Assembly (NCBI RefSeq): GCF_030247195.1
Contig: NC_080671.1
Coordinates: 104,085,845 to 104,149,844, forward strand
Length of the DNA stretch: 64,000 nucleotides
DNA from: Topomyia yanbarensis
Lineage: Eukaryota; Arthropoda; Insecta; Diptera; Culicidae
Reading direction: 5' to 3'
Below, piece after piece: positions 10,140-21,526 of this stretch; position 1 is the first letter of the stretch, and the number at the start of each line of letters is the position of its first letter. A program made the translations under genes and the position numbers. The notes under the pieces are model-generated. The model ran no database searches. It saw only the letters and a program-made list of their open reading frames with translations, and was not told the origin of the DNA.

Positions 10140-11147
10140 ATAAACTCCTGGCTACGGGCCTGTGTCCAAATGGTGTAATACATATTAAAAAGGGTGCAAC
10201 ATAACTCGGATTTGCGGGACTAGATCACTAATGATCATTCTAAACAGCTTTGACCACATTGGCCACCTATGACGGTTCTTGATGCCCCAGGTACTTTCCA
10301 GGTTCGTAAGTTAATCTCACACCTTTTTCCCAGAGAATTTTTAATCGATTTTCATAAACTTGGTTTCAACTGAAAGATACAATACTCCCATAGACTGTTA
10401 TTGAATTTCATTTGTATCTTACATTTGGTTCCGGAGTTACAGGTTGTTTATTGCGCCCGCATAGGAATTTCCCATATAAACCGGTACAATCGTAATACTT
10501 CAAAACATCCATTGCTATTTGCAAGTCTAGATCACTGATGGCCAATCAAAGATTCTTTGAATATACTGTCCACTATCGACAGTTCTGGAATTTGGATTAT
10601 AAAAGCTATATATGAAAATGATTATTTTAACATTTTACATTTCTTACAAATGAAATGTATAGAATTCGCTCAAACTTTGCAAACTTTTTCCAAAGCCCGG
10701 AGGGCCGAGTCTCATATACCAATCGACTCAGCTCGACAAATTGAGACAATGCCTGTATTTGTGTGTGTGGGGGGGGGGTATGTATGTATGTGCACTAATG
10801 TCATGTAATTATCTCAGCAACCGCTGAACCTATCTTAACGAAATTAGTTTCAAGCGAAAGGCCTAACGTTGCCATTGGACACTACTATTTTTGTTTTTCG
10901 ATATGTTGTTTACTTTCTGAGATATGGATGATTTTGTCAAAACACAAAGGGTTTAAAGCAAATAACTTTCGAACAAAGCAATGCAGCCATATTATGTACA
11001 CATAGTTAGAAAGCATGTAAAAATATATTTCAAACAAGCTATAGACTGACAAAATTCATTCACGAACGCCGGAGATATTAAATATTTTGTATTTTCATTC
11101 TTCGCTTACCAATTTCCACTAACTAAAAATGAGATCGTTGCATACAG
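10140..11147 (+). repeat. Two partial copies of the 'CCCGGAGGGCCGAG' repeat family
   Basis: 10140-10600 matches the interior of the copy at 14.57-15.05 kb in the same order (GACCACATTGGCCACCTATG, then the TGTCCACTATCGAC segment). A second subfamily head begins near 10630 with ACATTTCTTACAAATGAAATG, runs through AAGCCCGGAGGGCCGAG at about 10695, a GTGTGTG/GTATG tract, and a CTCAGCAACCGCTGAACC segment. The same head occurs inverted at 40.2-40.55 kb. The short open frame crossing it is not a gene. Confidence 0.75.
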
Positions 11148-11723
11148 AGTATTGCTTTACGGATATTTTAGGGGTAAAACTAAACCGATTTTGCATATCG
11201 GGGTATGAAAACACATCAGCGTGATTCAAGGAACTTGATTCCGAAAATATGTTGTGAATTTACTTAATAATTGCTTAATAATTAATTAACTATTTCCAGA
11301 AATTAAAACTCAAGTTTACTTCAAAGACAAAACAATGTTCAAATTCACTTCAAAGTCGAAAGCCGGCTTTCGATATGTACTGGAAAATTAGTACAAAGTG
11401 TTGTAATGACGTCGTAATAAACGAAAGAGAAAGTAAACAAAGAGAGGCTCTCAATGTTACTTACGTCCTATTGAAAATTTTCTCTAGAAATACATCAACT
11501 CTGGACAAATTTTAACTTTGAAGTGAATTTGAACATTGTTTTGTCTTTGAAGTAAGCTTGAGTTTTAATTTCTGGAAATAGTTAATTAATTATTAAGCAA
11601 TTATTAAGTAAATTCACAACATATTTTCGGAATCAAGTTCCTTGAATCACGCTGATGTGTTTTCATACCCCGATATGCAAAATCGGTTTGGTTTTACCCC
11701 TAAAACATCCGCAAAGCAATACT
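11148..11723. mobile_element. Foldback element with 209-bp near-perfect arms
   Basis: Arms at 11148-11356 and 11515-11723 are almost exact reverse complements (for example ATTTTGCATATCGGGGTATG against its complement) and are separated by a 158-bp spacer. The high arm identity implies recent origin or gene conversion. Part of the spacer (about 11425-11490, containing TTACTTACGTCCTATT) recurs directly outside the right arm at about 11800-11870, so the locus also has a direct duplication. No open frame of interest lies in it. Confidence 0.85.
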
Positions 11724-12605
11724 ACGGAAGGTTTGTACTAGAATATTATGCAAAGAGTAGAGTAGTAAATGTTGAAATGGCCGAGTAATGAACAGAAGAG
11801 AAAGACCCCAAAGAGAATCTCTCATTGTTACTTACGTCCTATTCTAAATTTTCTCTAGATTTATCCGTTTATCCATTTCGTTCAATCGTGAGATAGACGT
11901 GGGATGGTACTTGAATGCACAGATTGCCAACTTATCCACCTAGTAGTGAGAAAATCGATTTCTAACATAATTTATATTCGTATTATACTCGTAGCATCAC
12001 CAAGAGCAACTGTGTTTTTGATTAACAAGATTCTAGTGGAAGTTTATCTTCTTTTGCAAGATTTATGTTATACTAATTGTGGCGCAAAAATTATCAGTTG
12101 CATTAGGTATAATAAAGATACGAGGAATCAAAATTTCGCCCTATATTCAAAAATAATGTAACAGCACTAACCATCATTTACCATTCCTCACTTGTCGCCC
12201 GTCCCTACCCCCGATCTCTCACAAGCGTGTTCGTGGCAACTGTCACGACTCAGATCTACCCAGATATTTCGAAATACTTTTCTAAGATGTGTCATAAGAT
12301 CTTCAACTAATCTGAAAAATTTGTTAGTATCCTAGCTAATTAAAGCTTGCGATGTATTTGTTCAGGTTGAAGCAAACAAACCTATTTTTGTCATCTATTT
12401 CCCTATAAACAGTTTTCCATTTTAGTGTAGAACAGAGCCACTTGCGGAAACAAACTAAATATTACATTCTACTTGAAAAAGAAAATATTTGTGATCCTGG
12501 CAAAATTTGCAAAATATTTGTATTATGAGAAAACTATAATTAATTTATGTTCCAACCCTACGTTCCTCTGAAGATGAGGGGCTATTCTTTCGAAACGTTG
12601 CACTA
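11724..12605. other. No recognised gene
   Basis: Holds the outer direct repeat of the foldback spacer near 11800-11870 and otherwise unassigned AT-rich DNA. Confidence 0.5.
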
Positions 12606-12702
12606 CCCAAGTAACAATTAAAGTTTTATAACACGCTACAAGTGCAGTCTAAGTTTTATGAGAGGCTTTAAAACTACCATAAAACTTCAATTGTTACTAG
12701 GG
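12606..12702. mobile_element. 97-bp MITE with ~24-bp terminal inverted repeats
   Basis: The ends read inward as CCCAAGTAACAATTAAAG and CCCTAGTAACAATTGAAG. TA flanks both sides, consistent with a 2-bp duplication. An inverted copy of exactly the same length lies at 42230-42326, with about eight differences by eye. It is too short to encode protein, so it must be mobilised in trans. Confidence 0.85.
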
Positions 12703-13800
12703 TAAGGATATGACCAAATACCGAAAACTACACCAACTCCAATTTAATTCAATTCTTTACTGAGCGTTTGTATTTACTATAATTATGGAAATCCTAGGGT
12801 AATATGGTTGTTTGAAGAAAAAAATGTTGAAAGAGACATACCACCTGCACTTGTCTATTTTAAACTTTTCGTATCTCTACTGAATTGTTTAATGAAACAT
12901 ATGCTCAAATGTGTCATCTGAAAATAGAGAACACCTCTTTTGGATTGATATTATTGAAAATGCGGATTCATTGTATGCACTTTTATGAAAAATAACGGAT
13001 CAAATTCGAAAAATATCCACAATTAGATCCGGGAAAAATGGCGCCAAAAAGACCCTGAACTATCGAACTATACTTGCGCCCCAGTAAAAGGATGCTTTTA
13101 ACTTATAGCGATGGTTTCAATTGTCCAAATTTGCCTAATGCTGAGAACGCTTCAATTGAAGCTTCAATGACAGAATTAGTACAGACATTGGACAATTCAA
13201 TAGACGTTTGGTGTGAGTGCCTCGTATTCTACACGTAAATTAGCGAGGATAACAATCACAGTTTATGCATTGGACAGATAGTTGATTTCGCTGAATTTAT
13301 GTCATACATATTACTGCGTAACTATAACCGATACTGAGTTGTACTGGAAACCCCAATATACATTTTTCATGATCAATGTAACTAAAACCATATTTATTAT
13401 ATATTTTCGATGAATTTAAATACTTATTCTGGTAGTTTGAACCATTCTTTTGTCATGGTATTGTTTTGTGTAGGAATGATAAACCCATATCTCCAGAACG
13501 AGAACTCCGAACGAAACAATTCTAAAGTGATGAGGATTGCTGGACCTAAAAATTTTATTCTGTACAAAAATCATTTTTCAGATATCTGTGACCAAAAAAC
13601 ATCTTTTAATTCCAAGACAAATTCCTGATTTCTAGATTTCCTGATGACTTATTAAGGCCCATCAATAAACTAGAAACACCAGATAATCTTAAAACGCCAT
13701 CAAGAAAAGAAGAACGAAAACGTGCTATTTGCAATGAGATTTTCACAAACACTGCAGAATATTCGGAAACAATGGTTTTGGAATTCGTGAAAAAAAATTT
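12703..13800. other. No recognised gene
   Basis: AT-rich DNA without a supportable coding region, repeat or RNA gene. A 72-codon open frame near 13.4-13.6 kb has no recognisable motif and is not called. Confidence 0.5.
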
Positions 13801-14212
13801 AAATTTTATTCTATATGCTCATTTTTTTCAGATCATTCATTTCATGGATTATATTCGCTTTGTTATTTTTTTTTTATTTTAAATATTTGACTTATTTAAA
13901 ATATATAATCATTTCATTTTAATTTTTTTTTCTTTTAGAATTTTGTTGATTCATTTTGTTAATTTGACCTCATTTTATCTCTTGAATTCATTTCATTCTT
14001 TGTATGCATTCCGATCAGTTTATTATCTCATGCATCTTATTCGTATCATTCATTCAATTTATTTTATTCACTTTTTTGTGATATGCAATTTTATATTATT
14101 TTTCGGGTTCACACATTTTATTCATTTTAATAATCTGACTAATTTTGTTCAGTCAATAATTTTATTCATTGCATCTAGAACATTAATTAAACAAACTATT
14201 ACTTTTTAACAT
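13800..14212. repeat. Degenerate T-rich tract (TTCATTTTATT-like)
   Basis: Loose tandem variants of TTCATTTTATT. Similar sequence resumes at 16830-16975 and 20105-20370, on the far sides of the repeat copies and the CR1 fragment. One original T-rich tract therefore seems to have been split by later insertions. Confidence 0.65.
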
Positions 14213-15395
14213 CGCGGATTTTTGCCTTTCTCATATAAAGAAAGGCTATGCAATCACTGTAAAAATCGACTTTTTAACCGAGGCCCGGGGGGCCGAGTAT
14301 CATACACCATTCGATTCAGTTCGTCGAGATCGGCAAATGTCTGTGTGTGTATGTATGTGTGTGTATGTGTGTGTCATTTAAACTCACACAATTTTCTCAG
14401 AGATGGCTGAACCGATTTTCGCAAACTTAGTTTCATCTGAAAGGTATAACGCTCCCATAAGCTGCTATTGAATTTTAGTTGATCCGACTTCCGGTTCCGG
14501 AGTTACGGGTTGAAGAGTGCGGTCACACAGCAAATTCCCATATAAACTGGTATCACCATGATGTTCAAATGATGTAAAATATATTAAAATTGATGTAACA
14601 TTACTCTAATTTGCGGGTTTGGATCACTAATGATCAATCAAAGCAGCTTTGACCACATTGGCCACCTATGACGGTTCATGACGCCCCCGGGGAACCCGCC
14701 AAGTTCCTAAGCTAATATCACACCCATTCCCCAACGAATTCTCTACCGATTTTTACAAACTTGATTTCAAATGAAAGATACAGTAAAACCATTGACTGCT
14801 GCTGAATTTCATTCGGTTCTGACTCTTGCTTCCGGAGTTACAGGGGTGTTAGTAAGGATACACTGGAATTTCCCATATAAATCGGTACAATCGTAATACC
14901 TCAGAGGCCAAAAACTATTGAAATGGTCACCAAATTACTTCTAATCGCAGATCTAGATCACTGATTGCCAATCAAACATTCTTTGAATATATTGTCCACT
15001 ATCGACGATTCCGGAAGTTCGGAATTCCGGGCATATTCCACAAATAAAGTCACATCGGTTCTTCGGTGATGACTGAATCGATTTTCTCAAACCAAGTCTC
15101 AAATGGAAGGCAAAATATGCAGTTGAGTATTGCGTCGCCGCCCCTCCCCCCCCGTCTTGCCCTTACACCTCCCTCCTTCATCACTCCCCTCCCCTTGGAC
15201 CACCCTCACGCCCGCATTTCCTTCATCCACCCCGTATACCGAAATAAGATGAAGGATTTCTGACGCATCCTCCACTCCCACTCTACTAACCCCCCATTCC
15301 CTCCACTTTCAAAACCATTCCACCAACATTTCAAAATATAATCACATGAAGATAACATTGAACTCATACTGATTAAGCTAATTAAATATTATTCT
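14213..15395 (+). repeat. Copy of the 'CCCGGAGGGCCGAG' repeat family
   Basis: Begins TTTTTGCCTTTCTCATAT, then AACCGAGGCCCGGGGGGCCGAG, a GTGTGTATGTATG tract, and repeated blocks containing GGCTGAACCGATTTTC and CCGGAGTTACGGGTTG. The blocks are themselves diverged internal repeats about 230-300 bp apart. The tail has a C-rich stretch near 15135-15330. No protein is encoded. Confidence 0.75.
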
Positions 15396-16825
15396 TTTGC
15401 CTTTCTCATATAGAAAGGTTATGCAATTGCTCCAAAACCGACTTTCTAACCGAGGCCCGGAGGGCCGAGTTTCATAACATTCGACTCAGTTTACCGAGAT
15501 CGCAAAATATCTGTGTGTATGTATGTGTGTATGTATGTGTGTATGTATGTATGTATGTATGTATGTATGTATGTATGTATGTATGTATGTATGTATGTAT
15601 GTATGTATGTATGTATGTATGTATGTATGTATGTATGTATGTATGTATGTATGTATGTATGTATGTATGTATGTATGTATGTATGTATGTATGTATGTAT
15701 GTATGTATGTATGTATGTATGTATGTATGTATGTATGTATGTATGTATGTATGTATGTATGTATGTATGTATGTATGTATGTATGTATGTATGTATGTAT
15801 GTATGTATGTATGTATGTATGTATGTATGTATGTATGTATGTATGTATGTATGTATGTATGTATGTATGTATGTATGTATGTATGTATGTATGTATGTAT
15901 GTATGTATGTATGTATGTATGTATGTATGTATGTATGTATGTATGTATGTATGTATGTATGTATGTATGTTTGTATGTATGTATGTGTGTATGTGCGGAT
16001 TTGTTAACAAAATGTCCACATCGGTTTCTCGGAGATGGCTGAAACGATTTTTACAAACTAAGATTCAAATGAAAGGTATAATATTCCCATAGGTTGCCTA
16101 TTGAATTTCATTTTCAACCGACATCTTGTTCCGGATTACGAGTTGAAGAGTATGGTTACAAAACAAAATTTGTTGATTTGTCCACATCGGTTTCTCGGAA
16201 TTTTCTGAATCGATTTTGACAAACTTGATTTCAAATGAAAGGTCCATCAGCTGCTGTTGAATTTTGTGTAGATCCGAGTTCTGGTTCCTGAATTACAGGG
16301 TGATACGTACGATTACGCAGCAAATCCCGATTCTAACGAATTCTGCGATGAATGTAAAAAGGTGAATTTTTTTTCCAAAATGTAAACACAATTGTTGAAT
16401 TTGTAGATCTAGGTCACCAACAGTCATTCAAAGTCTCTTTGGCCACACTGGCCACCATCGACGGATCCGGAAGCATCCAAAATCAGAATAACGGTTATAT
16501 TGGTTTCTCGAAAATGGCTAGAACGATTTGATCAACTTAGTCTCAAATGAAAGGTGTTGCGTCCCCGGAAACTGATATTAAATTCCATCTCCATCCGACT
16601 TCCAGCTCCCGAGTTACGGGTTGTGGAGTGCGATCACATAGAAAACTCCGATTCAAACCGATACCGCGATGAATGCAAAAAGGTGCTCTTATATATACTT
16701 ACCAAGTGTAATAAGAATCAAAGACATTTCCATAATGTTATATTGTACGAAACAGCTATTAAATCATAGTTTGTAGAAATGAGAAAGGCACAATTGCACC
16801 TCTAGGTGGATTAAAACAGGTTTTT
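15396..16825 (+). repeat. Full-length copy of the same family, with microsatellite
   Basis: The head at 15396 (TTTTGCCTTTCTCATATAGA, then GAGGCCCGGAGGGCCGAG) and the end near 16775-16825 (ATGAGAAAGGCACAATTGCA, then CTAGGTGGATTAAAACAGG) define a complete unit. The short inverted match between CCTTTCTCAT at one end and ATGAGAAAGG at the other suggests a terminal-inverted-repeat element. Inverted copies at 38.2-39.0 kb show the same two termini. It is non-coding. Confidence 0.75.
15541..15970. repeat. Uninterrupted (GTAT)n microsatellite, ~107 units
   Basis: About 430 bp of essentially perfect GTAT repeats, flanked by GTGT-interrupted variants on each side and grown from the short GTATG tract present in other family copies. 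Because the unit is 4 bp and contains no stop, all three forward frames and one reverse frame stay open (Met-Tyr-Val-Cys or Ile-His-Thr-Tyr repeats). These frames are not genes. Confidence 0.98.
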
Positions 16826-16974
16826 TTTATTTCAATCACATTATTGTTTAAAAGCAAACAAAATGATAAAACATATAGAAAGAAAACACTTTTATTCATT
16901 TTATCACTTTCTTCATGTTGTTTATTTTATTCATTCTATTCATTTTATTGATTTTATTAACCGTCTGCATACCC

Positions 16975-17450
16975 TGTTATTTATGAACTACGTTCTCGAA
17001 CATTTATAACTATTAGACAAGATTTCCGCACCAAAAAGTAAAACTAATAATTGTGACTATCACCGTTTATTTGAGCGCTAACAGTTACAAGAAATATTAG
17101 TAGAACTGAAGATATTGCAATTGTTCTGATTGGATTTCACTGGAGCAGTGCTACCAGAGACATTTTCAGTTATCGGTGAAAAATTATTTTTGTCTTCAAA
17201 TATTGTTGAAAACTCATAAATTTCATCAATGTAGACTGCTTTCGGCTATCTTTTCTGCCCAATCGCACTATTAAAAACTTTGCAGAAGATGTGTAATAAG
17301 GATCGGTATGTACAAATTGAGTTGCTTCTCACACTGACAGACAAGCATCTATCTTGATCAAAACAGGTTTTGCGTGATTCTTTTCTTTAACCCTTTTAAG
17401 AAAAACTGTTTTGGAACCATATGTGATCTAGAAAAATGGTTAATTTTATC
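16975..17450 (+). repeat. Dispersed ~450-480-bp repeat, copy 1
   Basis: Matches 31276-31752 in the same orientation. Shared blocks run in order: AGACAAGATTT/AGGCAAGATTT, AACAGTTACAAG, TGGAGCAGTGCT(A/G)CCAG, TTTCGGCTA/TTTGGCTA and GTTTTG(G)AA(C)CC. It is non-coding. Ends are blurred in this copy; copy 2 is bounded by TTAA. Confidence 0.65.
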
Positions 17451-17517
17451 CATATTTTTTATCCTAATAATTCAATTTTTTTATGGCTTTACAAGAACTC
17501 CGCGAAGCTACGCATAA

Positions 17518-20104
17518 ATGTGGAACGTAGAATTTTCGAAAGTAACGACGCCCTCTTTAGAGGAAGAAAATATAACTGTAAGTAATATAAATATTCCAAA
17601 AACTTCTTCGCATCCACAAGAGAATTCGACTGAAATTTTAGTCTATTGCCAAAATTTTAACCGAATGAAAAGCCCAGCAAAAATTAAAGAAATCCAACAA
17701 AAAGTAATTTCATCTTCTTTTAATATAATTCTTGGAACAGAAAGTAGCTGGGATGAAAGCGTAAGAAGCGAAGAAATTTTTGGAAATCAATTTAATGTAT
17801 TTCAGCATGACCATAATTTGTCTCTTTGTAATAAAAAGTCTGGAGGTGGAGTCATTATAGCCATAAACCCAGACTTTCCTTCAGAAGAAATAGAAACCAT
17901 GAAACATATAGAATTTGAACATATATAGGCAAAAGCAGTAATATCAGGAGAAGTGCACATATTCTCCTCTGTGTACTTTCCACCTGAAAATGCTCACAAA
18001 AAATCATTTGAACTATTTTTTCAAACTGTAGAATCTATCATGTCAAACATGGAAGCTGAAGTAAAACTGCATATTTATGGCGACTTGAATCAACGTAATT
18101 GAAAACGAATCTATCTTACTCCTTCTTTGACAAAATATCTGAATTTGGCCTGCACCAAATCAACCATGTAAAAAATAAACAAAATTCATATTTAGACCTC
18201 TTATTCACGGCACTGAAGATTTCTGTGTGAATGCATCTTTAACTCCATTATGGAAAAATGAAGTATTTCACACAGCAATCGAATATTCAATTTTCTTTCA
18301 TCCCCGAACGACTTGGAGTATGAGGAAGTGCCGGAATACCATAAAACCGACTTCGAAGAGGTCAAACGTAGACTATATAGAATAAATTGGCAAACTGTAT
18401 TGAGTATAGAACGAAATGTCAACGAAGCAGTGAATAAATTCTGTTTAATTGTAACGAATTTAATTTCTGAAACAGTACCAGTAAAAAGAAGAAAAAGAGC
18501 TCATGGCGGTCAACAGCCTGTGTGGTTCAACCAACATCTGAAAAATTTAAAAAAAGGAAAACAAAAGGCACATAAAATTTACAATAAAGAACACAGCACC
18601 ACAAATCGGCAAAATTATTTGGATAATTGCTCCCAACACGACATAGCCATTAACACTGCACATGAAGAATATAGTCGTAAAATCGAGAATGAAATCAAGA
18701 CCTGTCCAAAGAATTTCCTCAATTACGTGAAAACGAAATTGAAACGTAGCAACTTGCCATCCCAAATACATTTTGACGGACATGTAGGAAATAACAGTAC
18801 TGAAATTTGTAATTTATTTGGAAAATTCTTTCAAGAAGTCTATACTTCATATTCCGAAACAGACCGCGACCGCGACTACTTTTCATTTATACCTGAATTT
18901 TCAAATGACATTTCCGTACACGAACTATCTGAAAACGGAATTACCACTGCACTAAAAAAACTCTACACAGACTTTAGTTAAGCATCCGACCGTATTGACA
19001 TACCTTTATTACTCTTCAAACTGCAAAAATATGGCATGGAAAATAAACTCTTGAAATGGCTCGAATCATAATTAACGAAACGTGAACAAACACTTCGCTT
19101 TCAAAATATACACATGGAACCAATTTCTGTGACCTCTGGCGTACCCTAGGGTTCCCACTTAGGCCCTCTTCTTTTTATTTTGTACGTAAATGACATTACC
19201 TTTATACTCAAACATCTAAAAGTGCTTATATATGCCGATGACATGAAACTTTTCATGGAAATAAGAAATGTCATAGACACTGAAATATTCCAAAACGAAA
19301 TCAATCTATTCTACACGTGGTATAGCAAAAGTCAACTTAAGCAACTTAACGTAAAGAAATTCAACTCAATAACCTTCAGCAAAAAAAAATCAAATGTGCC
19401 CATAGACATACACTTAGGCAACCAACTTGTAGAAAAATGCAAAATTGGACGAGATTTAGGCGTAATCTTGGACTCCAAGCTCACATTTGTGGAACATTAT
19501 AATACAATAATAAATAAAGCAAATAGTATGCTGGGCTTTATTAAACGTTTCACCTACAATTTTGAAGACCCTTATACAATAAAATCATTATACAATACAT
19601 ATGTCAGGCCAATTTTGGAATATTGCAGCATAGCATGGAACCCATACACTGTCCTGTACGGAGAACGCATTGAATCAGTCCAAAAACAATTTATTTTGTA
19701 CGCACTTCGTAAACTAAACTGGACGACATTTCCTATTCCATCGTATAAAGCACGTTGCATGCTCATTAACATACAAACACTCAAAGAACGCCTCGAATTT
19801 GCCATGCTTTACTTTATCAACGACATTATTTCTCAACGTGTACAATCCGCATCATTACTTTCACAAATAAAATTTTATGTACCTCGTAATTTATCTTTTA
19901 GGACAAACTATGCTAAAAATAGCCCCATCAATAGTATGATGCGTCATTATAATGAAAATTGTGTAATAATTGACCTTCCATGTCTAGAAAACAAGTTAAA
20001 TCTGAACTAAACCGTAGATTTATATGTACACTATACATTATTATATTGTAAAACCATTCTATGTAGTCTATATATGCTTGACGAAAATAAAATAAAATAA
20101 AATC
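17518..20104 (+). pseudogene. Decayed CR1-like LINE ORF2 (endonuclease and RT remnants)
   Basis: Three open stretches follow one protein in order: endonuclease start (17518-17928, with LVYCQNFNRM and ESSWDE), endonuclease end plus linker (18313-18981, with VWFNQHLKNL), and RT (19180-20010, with IYADDMKLF). Further remnants between them (SSVYFPPEN, IYGDLNQ, VTSGVP-stop-GSHLGPLLF) show stops and frameshifts. Compared with the relative at 43.2-47.7 kb, about 115 residues of RT are missing just before LYTDFS near 18.95-18.98 kb. The 3' end is an AAAATAAAATAAAATAAAA tail, as in CR1-type elements. ORF1 is absent, so the copy is 5'-truncated. Confidence 0.88.
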
Positions 20105-21024
20105 ATATTATTTATCATTTTATTAAATTGTTAATTTTCCCCAGTTCATATATTTTATTTAGTTTCTTCATTTTATTAATTCGGTTTAGTCAGTTCTTTT
20201 TATTAGTGGATGACAGTTTGTTAGCTTGAAACAATATAATTTACTATCTTAATTTCGTAACTCATTTGAGCTAATTTGATTTGTTTTATTAATTTGATTT
20301 ATATTAATCATTCATAATTATTTTATTTTTTTTTTATTTTATTATTTTTCTTTATTCAGTTTATTGGAAGTGTTATTCGTGCAGGACACGAAACTGTGCT
20401 TATATCACATCTAGTTGCTTGCCAACTTTGCGTGTGCTCGGCAAACTAATGAATGATACAACAGTGATATATGTGTAAGAAATGTCTCAGCTCACTGATA
20501 GGTGGATTAAATCGGTTTTTACATGTAAACCTACGGCTTAGAACGATGTAGGGTAGACGTGCCCTTATTCATCTCATTAATCAGTATGTCACATTATAAA
20601 GTTGATAACTCGACTTAGAGTGACTGGATTGCGCTTAAATAGGTATCATCATCTTTGCTACGTACCTAAGATGAAGAACAGTTAAAATTTTTGCCTGGAA
20701 AATGTGAAATGCTCCCGTTTGAGCGAAGCAAAAAGTCGAGTACAACGTACCCTTATTCGTCCTACCATTTGAGCTAATGCGTTGAATAGAGATAGCAGAT
20801 ACTGCTCTAACTAACGAGATGAGATGAATAGAGGAGCTAAGATGAATTAGGAAACAGTAACCCTAGGTTATGGTTGCAGCATGGACAACCGTTATGGTGA
20901 AAAATGGTTTCGCTTTCTACAGGAGGATAATTGTCCAGAGTTTTAAAGTTACATGAATAAAAAAACTTGTCCAGAAGGAGTGGAAAGTGGGATTGTTGTG
21001 CATGGTGGAGGTTTCCCTGAAACG
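20105..21024. other. T-rich tract, repeat terminus, then unassigned DNA
   Basis: 20105-20370 continues the T-rich tract. 20455-20520 carries the terminus AAGAAATGTCTCA...AGGTGGATTAAA that recurs inverted at 36410-36475. The remainder has no recognised feature. Confidence 0.5.
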
Positions 21025-21028
21025 TTAA

Positions 21029-21522
21029 CCCATTATATCCCAGGGGTTTCAAAAAGTGAGCCAAATGCAGTGATATCTTCAATTCCATCAAAAAATGTAT
21101 CAAAGATTATGGGAAAAATAAAATCACCGCTTAAAATGGTTTTGAGAATGAAAATATCTTGTGCCAAAAATTTCGTACGATTAAAAAAACCCACAAATTT
21201 TAAGTTGTTTCACATATTTCTTCGGTTTTTCTGATAGACAACACTACTTTTATACCTGTAGGAACGTTTTGTCACATAATGGAATTATTAGAACGAATCC
21301 CAACAATAAAATCTAATTAAATGTATTTGTTTGCTTTTTAGCCGCCATTTGCCCCTACTATACACGGTTCAAAAATTCAGTCTTGTTTCACAATGAAATA
21401 TGAGGTGTAAAGATCCCGTTAGTGCAATGATAAAGCAGTTAAATGCCAAAATTCTACAGTAAATACTCGTTAAACGATGGATAGTTCTGCGTATGAAATT
21501 TCATACGCTAGGATATAATGGG
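21029..21522. mobile_element. piggyBac-like MITE with TTAA duplications
   Basis: TTAA lies immediately outside both ends (21025-21028 and 21523-21526), and the element begins CCCATTATATCC and ends with the reverse complement GGATATAATGGG. TTAA target duplications with CCC...GGG ends are the signature of piggyBac-type transposition. A perfect 20-bp palindrome (GCGTATGAAA and its complement, 21489-21508) lies just inside the right end. The 494-bp interior encodes no transposase, so it is non-autonomous. Confidence 0.85.
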
Positions 21523-21526
21523 TTAA

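Noticed and set aside
13943..14209. 88-residue hydrophobic open frame
   Set aside because: It is a Phe/Leu/Ile-rich translation of the degenerate T-rich tract.
15541..15970. CRISPR-like array
   Set aside because: It is a 4-bp microsatellite with no spacers; no array with unique spacers occurs in the window and the DNA is from an animal.
15486..16092. Four overlapping long open frames of Met-Tyr-Val-Cys or Ile-His-Thr-Tyr repeats
   Set aside because: They are translations of the pure GTAT microsatellite, which contains no stop in these frames.
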